Positions 31,477 to 41,561 of a stretch of DNA of 64,000 nucleotides are shown piece after piece. The stretch comes from Tomocerus qinae (Eukaryota; Arthropoda; Collembola; Entomobryomorpha; Tomoceridae), in contig CM034546.1 in the NCBI GenBank assembly GCA_020055645.1, forward strand, positions 10,354,001-10,418,000. Direction: 5' to 3'. Numbering within the stretch: position 1 is the stretch's first letter; each line of letters opens with the position of its first letter. A program made the position numbers and the translations under genes. The notes beneath the pieces are model-generated. The model did no database searches, was not told the origin of the DNA, and worked only from the letters and a program-made list of their open reading frames with translations.

Positions 31477-31893
31477 TTACATCGAATTTACATTATTAAG
31501 CGAGTGTATTAGCAACATCGTTTCTCTTATACTTAAAATCAAATTCTGTTCAATTTCTTTATTATAATCGCAAATACTAACACTATTTACAATTGTAAAA
31601 TCAATACCATAAAAATTACAATTATCATCAAATTCAACATCGAAATTTTCAGAGAAAACATGCTCGACATCTAAATTTAAATTATAAAAAGAATTGAGAA
31701 CAACTAAACTTATTATCTGTTTTAGCAACTTTAATAATTCATGCACATTCCTAATTTCTAAAATAAATTCTGAACCAAATTTTTTTAATGCAACTTCTTT
31801 TTTACAAATAAAGTCAACAGAGATTTGACATTTTTGGCAATAGAATATTTTGCCAGACAAACAATCCACAGTGACACAAACACAAGTAGTCAT
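31477..31893 (-). CDS. Small Cys-containing protein (138 aa), paralog of the upstream ORF
   Basis: It begins MTTCVCVTVDCLSGKIFYC followed by QKC, a probable zinc-binding N-terminus. The C-terminal half contains NFDVEFDDNCNFY and a leucine-rich end. The same NFD-x-FD-N pattern and LLDQL-like end occur in the adjacent upstream gene, so the two are diverged tandem copies. Its ATG overlaps the upstream stop as TAATG. Unknown function; no TM. Confidence 0.6.
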   Translation of the reverse strand: MTTCVCVTVDCLSGKIFYCQKCQISVDFICKKEVALKKFGSEFILEIRNVHELLKLLKQIISLVVLNSFYNLNLDVEHVFSENFDVEFDDNCNFYGIDFTIVNSVSICDYNKEIEQNLILSIRETMLLIHSLNNVNSM

Positions 31894-32455
31894 TACAACT
31901 TCATCCAGACGTGAATAAATCGATTCACCTCTGATTTTTGCAGTTGAACTTTAGAATGAGAACAAAACCTTGTAAAGTATTTTTCTAATTGGTCTAATAG
32001 CAATTTGGCTTCGTTTAAGTTAAGCCATATTTTTTGATTATTTCTTTTTCTCGTTATCACGATAAAACTTTTATCGTAGAAGTCTTCTTCCTCATAAACG
32101 AAATATTTTCGTCCTGACACTGATAAATACGTTGTATTTGCATCAAAAGATATGTCAAAATTTTTGGAATATCTGTGTTCTATCGGAATGATTCCTAGGT
32201 TTCCAACATTTGGAACTTTGCTGATACAATAAAAGATATCGTGCAACAACAAAATTAACTCAAAAATTCTGCTTTTAGTTTTTAAAACTATAGCGTGATT
32301 TTTGAAAAAATGGTTTTCGATTCTTAATTTTACTTTCTGGCTATATCCGTAAGACGGCACTGCACTAACTTTCGTGAAATTGGGACGCCACTTTAAAGTT
32401 AAAAAGAAATTTGGCAAAACTTTGTATCTTAAGGCTCTATACTTGAATTTCATTT
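31893..32455 (-). CDS. Unassigned basic protein (~186 aa)
   Basis: Start chosen at the ATG giving MKFKYRALRYKVLPNF, about 40 nt upstream of which a longer frame begins at a non-ATG codon. The N-terminal half is strongly basic (KWRPNFTKV, KVKLRIENHFFKNH). The C-terminal half has NFDISFDANTTYLSVSGRK and a Leu-rich helix (NLNEAKLLLDQLEKYF). It resembles the next gene downstream in that second half. A short Cys-rich frame precedes and overlaps it. No known domain recognised. Confidence 0.58.
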
Positions 32456-32628
32456 TCTTTTGAGTACATGTAAGCAACTCTACAGTCGCAAGCAATGCAC
32501 TTTAACATACAACTATATGTTAAACTGGTCTCGAAATCAATGTAATGGTAGGTCTTTCTAACACAGTGACACCTGTCGCAGTAATATTGTGCTTCTAAAG
32601 TTGTATTACAGCTAGCGCAAATTATCAT
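32437..32628 (-). CDS. Small Cys-rich zinc-ribbon-like ORF (63 aa)
   Basis: CASC and CDRC pairs followed by CIACDC are consistent with one or two zinc sites. It overlaps the downstream 186-residue frame by a few bases in another phase. Its MIICASCN-x-YYCDRC start looks like the N-terminus of the 138-residue paralog (MTTCVCVT-x-FYCQKC). So it may once have been the N-terminal domain of the next ORF, now separated by a frameshift, or be expressed on its own. Confidence 0.5.
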   Translation of the reverse strand: MIICASCNTTLEAQYYCDRCHCVRKTYHYIDFETSLTYSCMLKCIACDCRVAYMYSKENEIQV

Positions 32629-32779
32629 AACTACTCAAAATATCTATTTGTAACTGATAACTCCACGGTAACAGGCACATAAAAAAGCATACAATGATAC
32701 AACAATATCAAAACAACGTAACAATAGTGTAAATCTACGACACAGAAAAAGACAAATTAGGAAAGAATAGAAATTATAT

Positions 32780-32965
32780 CTACCTTTGACCGTATTCTAC
32801 AAAACTTTTCTGTCGTACTGCTGAGTTTTGAATCTTTTTAAATTGAAGTTCGAAGTGTTGAATCCTGTCACGAAAACGAAGTGAGTTGAGAAGTTTGCTG
32901 TTAACGTTATTCTCTCCTTTGTAATAAAAGGTGACGGTAGTCTTCTCAAAGCGAACCTTTTTCAT
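32780..32965 (-). CDS. Possible coding exon (61 aa), basic
   Basis: MKKVRFEKTTVTFYYKGENN leads into a basic, helical segment. A strong acceptor-like TTTCGTTTCTCAG lies directly before its ATG and a donor-like CAAAG|GTAGAT falls at its end, so it may be an internal exon. I could not find a downstream exon that keeps the frame. Function unknown. Confidence 0.35.
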   Translation of the reverse strand: MKKVRFEKTTVTFYYKGENNVNSKLLNSLRFRDRIQHFELQFKKIQNSAVRQKSFVEYGQR

Positions 32966-33028
32966 CTGAGAAACGAAAGAAAATAAACAAAATTAGTTTT
33001 ACAATTTAAATTAAAAAGTGCAATTTTC

Positions 33029-33505
33029 AACTTGCCCCAAAAAATTCTCATGGAGGTACGGGCATCTCAAAATCACACAAGTCTCAACTTGCCCCAAAAA
33101 ATTCTCATGGAGGTACGGGCATCTCAAAATCACACAAGTCTCAACTTGCCCCAAAAAATTCTCATGGAGGTAGGGACATCTCAAAAATACACAAGTCTCA
33201 ACTTGCCCCAAAAAATTCTCATGGAGGTAGGGGCATCTCAAAATCACACAAGTCTCAACTTGCCCCAAAAAATTCTCATGGAGGTACGGGCATCTCAAAA
33301 TCACACAAGTCTCAACTTGCCCCAAAAAATTCTCATGGAGGTAGGGGCATCTCAAAAATACACAAGTCTCAACTTGCCCCAAAAAATTCTCATGGAGGTA
33401 GGGGCATCTCAAAAATACACAAGTCTCAACTTGCCCCAAAAAATTCTCATGGAGGTAGGGACATCTCAAAAATACACAAGTCTCAACTTGCCCCAAAAAA
33501 TTCTC
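33029..33505. repeat. 57-bp minisatellite, ~8.3 copies
   Basis: The unit contains CAACTTGCCCCAAAAAATTC followed by TCATGGAGGTA and ATCTCAAAA-ACACAAGTCT. Copies differ at a few positions only (TACGGGC/TAGGGGC/TAGGGAC; ATCAC/ATACA). Because 57 is a multiple of three, both strands are open through the array (19-residue repeats). The spacing rules out a CRISPR array: the units are contiguous with no spacers. Confidence 0.95.
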
Positions 33506-33749
33506 GGGGGACAAGTGGTATTTCAAAAAGTCAAAGTCAAAAAAGAGAAAAATTTCAATAGTAAATAAAAAAATATAAACCAAGAACATTTAATACATAC
33601 GATAAGAAAAATTTTGTTTTGAATATTTTACTTGGAGACTAAAGACAACTTAAATTTTCACTAAGTCTTTATACTCTTTACTAGGAGAATTTATTCAAAG
33701 TTTTAAAGAAGAACAAGCTTACCAAACTTATCGAGTTGATAAAGTTGAA

Positions 33750-33866
33750 CGAAGGACCAACGGACGACAGAGACGAAACCAGATATTATGAAGGACCAAC
33801 GGACGACAGAGACGAAACCAGATATTATGAAGGACCAACGGACGACAGAGACGAAACTAGATACTT
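33750..33866 (+). repeat. 39-bp minisatellite, 3 copies
   Basis: Three near-identical contiguous units of GAAGGACCAACGGACGACAG followed by AGACGAAAC-AGATA-T. In one plus frame they encode EGPTDDRDETRYY three times. That frame (33736-33975) is short and has no splice or domain support, so I list it as a repeat only. It lies in the long region upstream of the right-end gene. Confidence 0.92.
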
Positions 33867-34675
33867 GACTGGAACCGCAGTGTGCAGTGAACACAGTAAA
33901 AGTGCAGTGAGTGCAGTTTCAAGTTCTATGCCACTTTATATACCAAACTTTGCCAACAAAAAAGGATCTTTTTAAATTAAAAACACGTGCACACGGCTAT
34001 TTTCAACTTTTTTCAGTGCAGTGCAATCATCCACCTTACGCATATACGCATTAATTTTATATGATTTTTTGTCAGTGTGTGTATTTCCATTAAGCTAATT
34101 TACGACAACTTCGTGTAAGTCAACGTGGCCTCAACAACACGTGCATATTTTTAACAGTGTGTAGGAGCACACTTAAGTATGCTTATTTCTCCTATTTACG
34201 ATTTGTACAGCATGTAAATATTCACAGGACTTCACTAAGTGGGGCAATAGAGCAAGTAAGTGTACCTACATTATGTAGACACATTATATGTGCACTTGTT
34301 TCATTTCACTCTGTCCTTTTGAATGTGTGTCGTTTATAAGTACCATAATTGCTTCAAATCAGCTATAGCTCAGCTTCATTAATCACTTACCACTAACAAG
34401 ACCACTTAAGTCTTCCTTCAATTCATATTACTACACAATTCCAGTGTATTCGTTACTTATGGAAACTGGAATCTAAAGCTCAATCTACACTCATACAGCT
34501 TAACAACATGAATCGGTTTTTTCATGAAATCAACGACACGTGCAAGTCCATACGAATGTACTTACATATAGCCCATATAATACTTGAGTCTTTCCCCAAT
34601 TCTGGAAAAAGGGACAGAAATTCAAAGACCGAGATTCATCATTTACAAATCAACTTTTGTGCCCTCAGATTCAAA
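33867..34675. promoter_or_regulatory. Long leader/promoter region of the right-end gene
   Basis: About 800 bp with no supported gene. It contains repeated ACACGTGCA motifs (near 33985, 34138, 34540), GTGCAGTGAGTGCAGT repeats (33890-33920) and two AACAGTGTGT/GTCAGTGTGT segments. These are plausible regulatory sites given their recurrence and position. An ATG-started frame from 34508 runs into the next gene's first exon but has no independent support. Confidence 0.35.
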
Positions 34676-35836
34676 ATGCAGCTCCGTAACGGAAAGAAGT
34701 AAGAAATTATAACCATTTTCACACATTTATCTATTGTGCATATTTTTCATTTAAAAAATGTTTTTTTTCCCGTTTTATTACAGATATCGACCAAACAGCA
34801 TTTTAAGAAGCCTGTTGAAACCGGCGTCGAAAGCAAAAAACTGCTGGATACAAATGTGGCGGCGGGAGGAGAGGAGATCTCCTTCTATGCCGCTATTGCA
34901 TCGGGAGGATCGGCGATCTCCGACTCCGCAACGGCCTGGTACTCCGCCGCGGACTCCTACCCCGCCGCGGACTCCTACTCCGCCGCAGCCTCCTACTCCA
35001 CCATCCTCTCATACTCCACCATCGTCTCCGGAAGAAAGGCCACTATCGTCTCCGGAATTAGGACCATCATCGTCCCGAGAAGTGACACCGTCATCTTCTA
35101 ATCCAACGACTCCCTCAAAATCACCTTCTTTTTATGGGAGCGACCAGGAATGGCATCTGCCATCGTTTGAGAAATTCAAGCGTTCGCCGAGCCCCACGTA
35201 AGTAAAAAGATTTTGTTTTAGCTTTGCTGCGTGCAATTATTACACGAGAATTGCGTGAGCATTACTTGTATGTGTATATTAATGTACGTACTATCTTATT
35301 CCAGGTCTCCTCCTCCTCAGCACTATGAGGATTTTTATTCAACTGAAGACAGTATGGACACTGTCGATAGCACCCCCGAGGAGGAACCTAGGGATTGCCC
35401 CCTCGTAATGCTCAACAATTACGACCCGGGTCCTGCTCTGGTTGACAGGATAAAGCAGGTTTTAAAAGCCAAAAGTGACAAGGTAAAACAGTATGCCAGT
35501 AATGATCCCCAAAATAAACTATTGTTGCATTTTAACCCCAATGTCTTCACCAGTGAAGACATTGGGATTGATTTCAGTTACTTTGCCGCAGCCATTATGG
35601 CTGCTAGGGCAAATCGAAAAAAAATTGCCCAAGCAATGACTAAACAGCCAAAGGCTGTACATTGTTCGATCCAAGGATCGAGCTCAAATTGCTTCCAAAA
35701 AATACTGGCTGGGCGGTTGCTCAGCCAGGAATGTGGGTGGACCACGGCCCAAGAAACTGTAAAGTTTCTTGAGGCGACAGTCCGCCACGGCCTTGCTGCA
35801 ATAGCATTGGCCAAAGTAATTGAAGAGCAATCGTGA
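34676..35836 (+). CDS. Spliced Pro/Ser-rich protein with C-terminal helical domain (right-end gene)
   Basis: Three exons with phase-matched GT-AG junctions: 34676-34698, 34784-35197 and 35305-35836, predicting 322 residues. The start is MQLRNGKK. Residues ~10-50 are basic (REERRSPS, HREDRRSP). Residues ~50-140 are almost wholly Pro/Ser/Thr (RTPTPPRTPTPPQPP), resembling SR-type or adaptor linkers. After an acidic patch (STPEEEPRDCP) comes a compact ~150-residue helical domain (LVDRIKQVLKAKSDKVKQ; FSYFAAAIMAARANRKKI). I recognise no family. A regulatory or virion-associated role is possible. It reads outward to the right TIR, and AATAAA follows the stop within about 40 bases. Confidence 0.7.
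35536..35566. repeat. Perfect hairpin inside the right-end coding exon
   Basis: CCCAATGTCTTCAC and GTGAAGACATTGGG face each other around CA, in coding DNA. The two halves encode different peptides (PNVFT / EDIG), so the symmetry is not a protein repeat. Perhaps RNA structure or chance. Confidence 0.6.
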
Positions 35837-35928
35837 AATTGTATTTCAATTGTGAAATTTTTGAACTTGTTTGAATAAAAAATTACACTTAATTTTGTGC
35901 TCAATTTTGTTCTTCATTATTCATACAT

Positions 35929-36187
35929 ACATAAATAAATAGCAATGAAATCCTAGGAAGGGAGAGTTGGTACAGGGCTCACTCATACAAAAATGTACGT
36001 GTAATAGGCATTATACTCTATCACCATACTCTACCATACTCCCTACTTACACGCATAAATAAATAGCAGCGAAAACTTAGGAAGGGAGAGTTGGCATAGA
36101 GCTCACTCACACAAAAATCTAATGTACGTGTAATAGGTACTATACTCTATCACCATACTCTACCGTACTCCCTCCCTACATACATAA
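35929..36187 (+). repeat. ~125-bp tandem repeat abutting the right TIR
   Basis: Two full units and a partial third start with CATAAATAAATAGCA at about 35930, 36054 and 36183. They share GGAAGGGAGAGTTGG, GAGCTCACTCA-ACAAAAAT and TACTCTATCACCATACTCTA. The array runs exactly up to the TIR and lies downstream of the right-end gene. Confidence 0.88.
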
Positions 36188-36346
36188 ATACACACAAGAG
36201 CATTTTCCTTGCCGTGCACGGAGTCCATCTCGGACTCCGCGCACATTTAACTCCATTGCAATTTAACTCCATTGACTGCATTTTTTGCCCAGCTATGGTA
36301 ACTGTTTTAGGATATAATTGGGTTAACTGTTCTGATACATACTACT
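36188..36346 (-). repeat. Right terminal inverted repeat
   Basis: Reverse complement of the left TIR. The outer 115 bases (36232-36346) are identical and the inner part is diverged. The GTGCGCGGAGTCC hairpin is conserved at 36214-36244 with only loop changes, which suggests the fold matters more than the loop. Confidence 0.95.
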
Positions 36347-36352
36347 AACCGC
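36347..36352. other. Right target site duplication (AACCGC)
   Basis: An exact copy of the 6 bases before the left TIR. It continues into GCCATACAAAGTCATAAATC, a unit of the short tandem repeat into which the element inserted. Confidence 0.92.
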
Positions 36353-37899
36353 CATACAAAGTCATAAATCGCCATACAATGTCACACTATCTATGTTTAG
36401 CTCCCATACAAAAGTCATGAGTGTGCCATACAAATTCCTATTATCCCAATATAAATTAATGGTGCAAAATAATATTATATTAAAATTAGTTTTAAATAAA
36501 TTGCCGATGTTATATTTAGAGTATGCAAAGAACATTTATTACTAGGTATACACCTTAGAATAATTATGTTTTACATGTAATGTAGTTCCTCGAGCTATTG
36601 AATTGTTACAACAAGCATGTTCAGCTATGTTACAGGCAGGCAATTTACATAGCGCGGTGCTTTATTATAAATGCATCAAGTTTTGTTCCATGACGTCGTG
36701 AGCGAATATTTTTTGTCAAAAATACAAAAATTGGTGGTGAATTTTTCGTTTTATTAATGGACATCACCAGTATTGATATTTATATCTATAATAATAGATG
36801 ATATTTATCTATTATCTAATAGGCATAATGTAATCGTAATCAGGAAAACCGGGATTTTTAATTACTAAAATATTTTTAGTTTACTAGTTTGCTCACTGTC
36901 TCTCTTTAAAGTAAACACTTTTTGTGTAGTTTCGAAACTAAATTGAGAGAAATTTGAAATTGCGAATTCTAAAAGCTAGTAAGCCACCTATGTGAAATTT
37001 TTTCTTAATTGCTAATTTGTAGTTAATAATGGATGGTTTAATATTCGCACATATACAATATAGCTACTTTGTAATTGTTTTCCTACTGAGTAAATGGCTA
37101 ACATATTTATAATCATATTGCAACATAATGTGAGCGAACATTTCTTATGAATTCGTTTTCAATACCGAATGGCGAAAAATGTTCATTCGAAAGGCTGTTA
37201 CCTTATGCGACGTTACTACTTAATCGCCATTATTGTACTTTACTTTAAGCCTATTTACAAAATTATTTAGCTAGTAAATGGTGTCTTAATTGCTAATTGC
37301 TATAATTAACACATTTATAACTATTTTACAATAAAATTCGTGTATCGTGTATATACAAGCAGATATAAACTTATAAATTGAGATTTTTCTCACTGGAGTA
37401 TGACATCTAGAATTACGTAAGAATAGAGATATTATGCATATCCAAAATTATTTGAAATTATCTATAACTTCCGTTTAAAATCGTTACTACAGCCTGAGAT
37501 TTTAACAAACAAACGAGAAATGTTAATAATTGCAACTTGTGCGCTGCAATAAATCTCATAAAATAACCCACACAGGTATAAGTTAAATGATACAAAAACT
37601 ACGAGACTAAAAAGAGAAAATAGTAAAGTGCGGTGAGATATTTTTAATACATACGTTATCCTAATCCCACGTCAATCTCTATTTTTACGCTTTAAAAAAG
37701 ATCCAAAAGTTGTAAATACATACGATTATCAAGAATTAAAATTAAAAAATAGTATTCTAGGTACAACAATATGGTGATGGAGAATAGCAATTGTTACAAC
37801 ACTGGGAGAAAATGGTATACAATAATGTATCTAGGCAGAATAAAGGTGCCTACATACATATAAAGATATTATTACACAATGAAATAAAACTACAGTACT
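36353..37899. other. Gene-free flank right of the Polinton
   Basis: It starts with three to four short units related to CGCCATACAAAGTCATAAAT, then AT-rich unique sequence. I see no gene or RNA. It ends at the last exon of a minus-strand gene. Confidence 0.5.
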
Positions 37900-38983
37900 T
37901 TACTCGTCCATTAAGTCAAACGAATCTTCAGGCAGATTATCTGAGAAAGGCTCCATCTGAAAATATCAATGAACAAAGTCGTAAATAAAAGAAAATAACT
38001 ATTTCTAATATTCTATTCCACATTCACAACAGAATTTTTAATTTTAGTCATTTAAAATTAAATTTTAGGAAATATATAATTAAGTTCAAGTGAATCTTGT
38101 TATTAATATTCGAAAAAGTAAAGGTTTTTAAGATTGTAGATTGACAAAGATATTGCTAACCAAATATAATCAACAGATCTGTACATAAACGAAGGGGGCC
38201 GTAGATTTTGACAGCCATATTATTATTATAATCACATGACAAGCTTTATCATTTAAACCGTCGTTTTTATAACGGCAACTTAAAGCTTGCGGCAATATGT
38301 TTATTCTCAAAAATAAAAATGAACAAGTACAAGGTCAAAAAGTTATAATAATTACCAATAACATATAAATATTATAAAAAAGAGGAAACCCATTTATAAC
38401 TGGAGCTACAAATATTGTAGACTTATAAGTATGACTTACATTTACATCAGCGACGCCTTCGTGGTCCCGAAAATTAGGTATCATTTCTTTAAGGATATCC
38501 AGACCTCGTTCATTAATTGCACTTATATCCTATTTGTACAGAAATAAATGTCCGATTAAAATTTCAACACAAATTAATGTAACAGTCAAAAGTGCTTGCA
38601 AATATTTTTCAAATCATTTTTGGTTATATACCGGGAATTGATAATCCCCAACTTGATTTAATGATCCTGCGAGGTTTGCATTTGGTGCCTCACCTTGGGA
38701 AAGAATTTTATTATGTGAGCCTAAATCAGTTTTAATTATATTATGGCAGTGCTTTAATATTTGGTGAGAATAAGAGAAGTTTAGAAAATCACCTGACAAG
38801 TCATTCGCTTGGCCGAAATCCACCGATTCAGTACGTTGTTGAGAAAAATCCATCTATTTTGTTAGAAAAAGATAGAGTGTTAAAATGAATAAATCAATAC
38901 ACTGTAGTAAATATAAAATACTTTTTGATAGGTACCTCATCCAAGAAGTCATCTGAAATGCCATCGTCATTGCCCCCTTCCAT
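37900..38983 (-). CDS. Small acidic host protein from four short exons (138 aa)
   Basis: Exons (all phase 0): 38983-38936, 38853-38632, 38529-38440 and 37956-37900. Each is bordered by a good GT and AG site. The N-terminus is MEGGNDDGISDDFLDE and the C-terminus MEPFSDNLPEDSFDLMDE, so the protein opens and closes with similar acidic/hydrophobic DDFLDE / SFDLMDE motifs. The middle is Ser/Asn/Gln-rich (DFLNFSYSHQILKH), followed by a helical exon (ISAINERGLDILKEMIPNF). I do not recognise the family. Acidic-hydrophobic ends of this kind often dock a partner, so an adaptor or transcription-related role is conceivable. The consistent phases and all-coding exons make a real gene likely; an upstream exon cannot be excluded. 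Confidence 0.55.
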
Positions 38984-40465
38984 TGAGCTACATAATACGA
39001 AATAAGCCATCAATAATATGGACTTACGTCTAATTACTATAAAATACTAAGACTACTTAAGTAGTAAATAGAAGTACAGATTGAAAGATAGCAGTATATT
39101 ACTAGTAGTGCAGTCAATCCTTTAGTAGTTAGTAAATGCGTAATTCCAGTCGAAACAAAATTCATTGGGGTAAGGTAAATTATCAGATATAGGTGAAACT
39201 AATACATAATATTCTATAATATAATAGAGATATATACATGGTAACAAATATTAATTTTTTGTACAGTTGGCTATAATAACATTTCCCCTCAATTTTCTCA
39301 AAAACTGGGATATTTGGAAAAATGAAAGTACTGTCTACCAATCGCACAGTCTTTTATTCGCCCGATTTTTTGGCAATCGGCATATTTTTAGAGTGAAAAT
39401 TTGAAATTAATATTGCACATTTTGGAATTAGAATCTGATCTGTAAAGTTCAGTAAATGAAAAAAATTTGCCATTTCTATAACAAAAGATATTTACGTATA
39501 TAATATCCCGGTTATTATAAGGTCTTATTTTGAGAATGTATAAGTTTCTATAACTATAGTTCCCACCACTTCTCAACATTGTTACTATAACATTGAAAAT
39601 TATCTAATTTTATGGAGATTTTTTTGAAATTATTTCTAGCAGCGCCTAACTGTGCCTTAAGGAGACTTAATTTGCTCGAAAAAGCAAGCTTATAAAACTG
39701 AAGTCTGTCAGTCTGTTTCTTAGCGGGATTAAACTCCCGTACACTGGAATACATATTGACTAGACTTGACTTAAACATTGGTTATGGACCAGTGGAAACT
39801 ACATTGGCGTCTCTGGAAAACTATAATGGGGCCCTTTTACTAAGGCGTGCTTCTGTAACTACTTGTCAGTAGGTCTTGCAAAATTTTTATCTTCTTTTTT
39901 GTTTTTGAACGTTTAAGTACACTAGTTTGTACTATTACAAACTTAATTCGACCGGTTTTAACCAAAATAAAGGCATATTTAACGAATTTCCAAAAAATCA
40001 AGCGACTAAGACACTGTGCAATCCTGGGAAGCTATCTTTGCAAAATTAGTTTGGAAAAAAATAAACATGAGAATTTTGATTTTCTCTATATCTTTGAATT
40101 TTCCACCCCCTAATGAATCAGGTTTTGACTGCATTCATTCGAATACTTTTACCAGCATTTTGGTGTGTAGGCAATGACTTGCGTTGTTGTGTTTATAATT
40201 TTTGATCCACCAAGGCCTCTATAATTATCAATCTTTTTACTGATTGATCGCATATACCTGACACGATTTAAATAAGCTATTTTGCCTATCTTATAGTATG
40301 CACAGAAAAAAATCTTATTTTGGTTTGGGCTGTCATTTGTGCAGATTCTTTCCATTTTCGAATGTGGCTAAAAGTCAGAAATATAAGAAATACTAAAATT
40401 ACAACAAATCCACACGATGCCTAACTAAGCGCCCACCTCTAAATATTGGAAATGGTGGTGGGTAG
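38984..40465. other. Gene-free stretch
   Basis: AT-rich DNA with no gene, RNA or clear repeat that I can support. Short minus-strand frames at 39388-39778 and 40149-40355 lack supporting features. Confidence 0.45.
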
Positions 40466-40900
40466 GCACGTATCCCGGAATTTGACCAAGGGGGGGGGGC
40501 TCACGAAAATATATTGGTAAACCAAAGACATATTCGCGCGAAGGGCGAAAAGTTTGTGGATCTTTAACCTTTTTTGACAAAAAAATTGTCTTTTTCTGGA
40601 AACTTAGGGGGGAGGCACAGAATAGGGCCATCTACCGTGTTGTGTCAAGACTTTAATAACAGAAATGGCATGCTATTTATTTTTGTGAAGCTATGGCTGA
40701 GCCGATCAGCACACTTGGTTCAAGTCAGCTGATCTGCTCAGCCATCCAACACATTTGATTCAGCTTGTGGGCAGCGGCTTAGTGGCTTCAACGAAAACAA
40801 AGAATTGTCCCATCTTCTATACCTCACTAACGCTCTCTATTGTTAATCTATGGGAGGGGGGGGGGTCGCGGGCATCCCCTGGCCCCCTCTGGATACGTGC
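40466..40900. mobile_element. MITE with GCACGTATCC termini, copy A
   Basis: It starts GCACGTATCCCGGAATTTGA and ends CCCCCTCTGGATACGTGC, with G-runs just inside the left end and near the right end. It is flanked by TGGTGGTGGGTAG (40453-40465 and 40902-40914), a likely target duplication of unusual length. No ORF of its own. Confidence 0.72.
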
Positions 40901-40956
40901 TTGGTGGTGGGTAGGTTGGCCAACAAAAACGAATTCTAATGTGGTTGAAGTACGTA

Positions 40957-41130
40957 GCACGTATCCAGGAATTTGACCTAGGGGGGTACAACAAAATACT
41001 ATATATAATAGTAAAATAATGGCATATTAACCGCAAAATGTTTTTTGGTGTTTAAACTTTTTTGACAAAAAATTCGTCTTTTTCTGGAAGCTTAGGGGGG
41101 GGGGCAACGGTCCCCTCTCTGGATACGTGC
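40957..41130. mobile_element. MITE with GCACGTATCC termini, copy B (short)
   Basis: GCACGTATCCAGGAATTTGA at the left and CTCTGGATACGTGC at the right: the same family as copy A with most of the interior missing. It retains the internal TTTTTTGACAAAAAATTCGTC segment present in copy A (TTTTTTGACAAAAAAATTGTC). No clear target duplication. Confidence 0.7.
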
Positions 41131-41417
41131 TTGATGACGGGCATGGTCTCATTATTTTGGTCTTGGTCAAAAGTCGCAGGGTTATGCTTGGTCTGGACGA
41201 AAGAAGGTTTTTGAATTTTTTTATCTTTTAAAATAAATTGAATTGGCCAATTCTCTAGAGTATTTGATACAAGGGAATTTTGATGCACTTTGGCTTGATT
41301 CTCTCATGTTGTTCTCTTGGTAGAAATAATTCGGATTTAGACATGAAAAAAATAAAATTTTCAGAGTAATAACTCCGCACACTTCCAAATTTCCAGATTT
41401 TAGCAACGTCCCCAGCT

Positions 41418-41561
41418 AAGGGCGTATCCAGAAATCAAATTAAGGGGATGCTTAAATTTCTTTTCTTATGTATAAAAATACTTTTTATCAATTTTTGAGA
41501 ATTATCTAGTGTGTTTTATGGAAATTTAGGGGGTGCTTAAGCACCCCCTAAATACGTCCTT
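41418..41561. mobile_element. MITE with GCGTATCC termini, copy C
   Basis: AAGGGCGTATCCAGAAATCAAA faces CACCCCCTAAATACGTCCTT. It is flanked by CCAGCTA on both sides (41412-41418 and 41563-41569), overlapping the terminus by one base. A diverged relative of copies A and B. Confidence 0.65.

Larger units (their letters stand above)
12290..36346. mobile_element. Complete Polinton/Maverick (adintovirus-like) element, 24,057 bp
   Basis: It is bounded by ~160-bp TIRs and a 6-bp target duplication. It encodes the diagnostic set: protein-primed PolB, DDE integrase, packaging ATPase, adenain-like protease, a capsid protein of the F54H12.2 family and associated virion-type proteins. Genes run mostly right to left; a plus-strand block lies in the centre and one spliced plus-strand gene lies near each end. 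Introns confirm nuclear transcription by the host. The 115-bp perfect TIR match and largely open genes suggest a recent insertion. One virion-type gene carries a frameshift. Whether it forms particles or is only a transposon cannot be told from the sequence. Confidence 0.95.

Noticed and set aside
33029..33505. CRISPR array or repetitive protein
   Set aside because: The 57-bp units are contiguous with no spacers and the host is eukaryotic. The open frames on both strands are a consequence of the unit length being a multiple of three.
34508..34702. Separate 64-residue gene
   Set aside because: It runs into the first exon of the right-end gene in that gene's frame; the inner ATG at 34676 with a splice donor explains it better.
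37791..37988. Copia-like retrotransposon fragment on the plus strand
   Set aside because: The apparent similarity is antisense to the last exon of the minus-strand acidic gene, which has proper splice sites.
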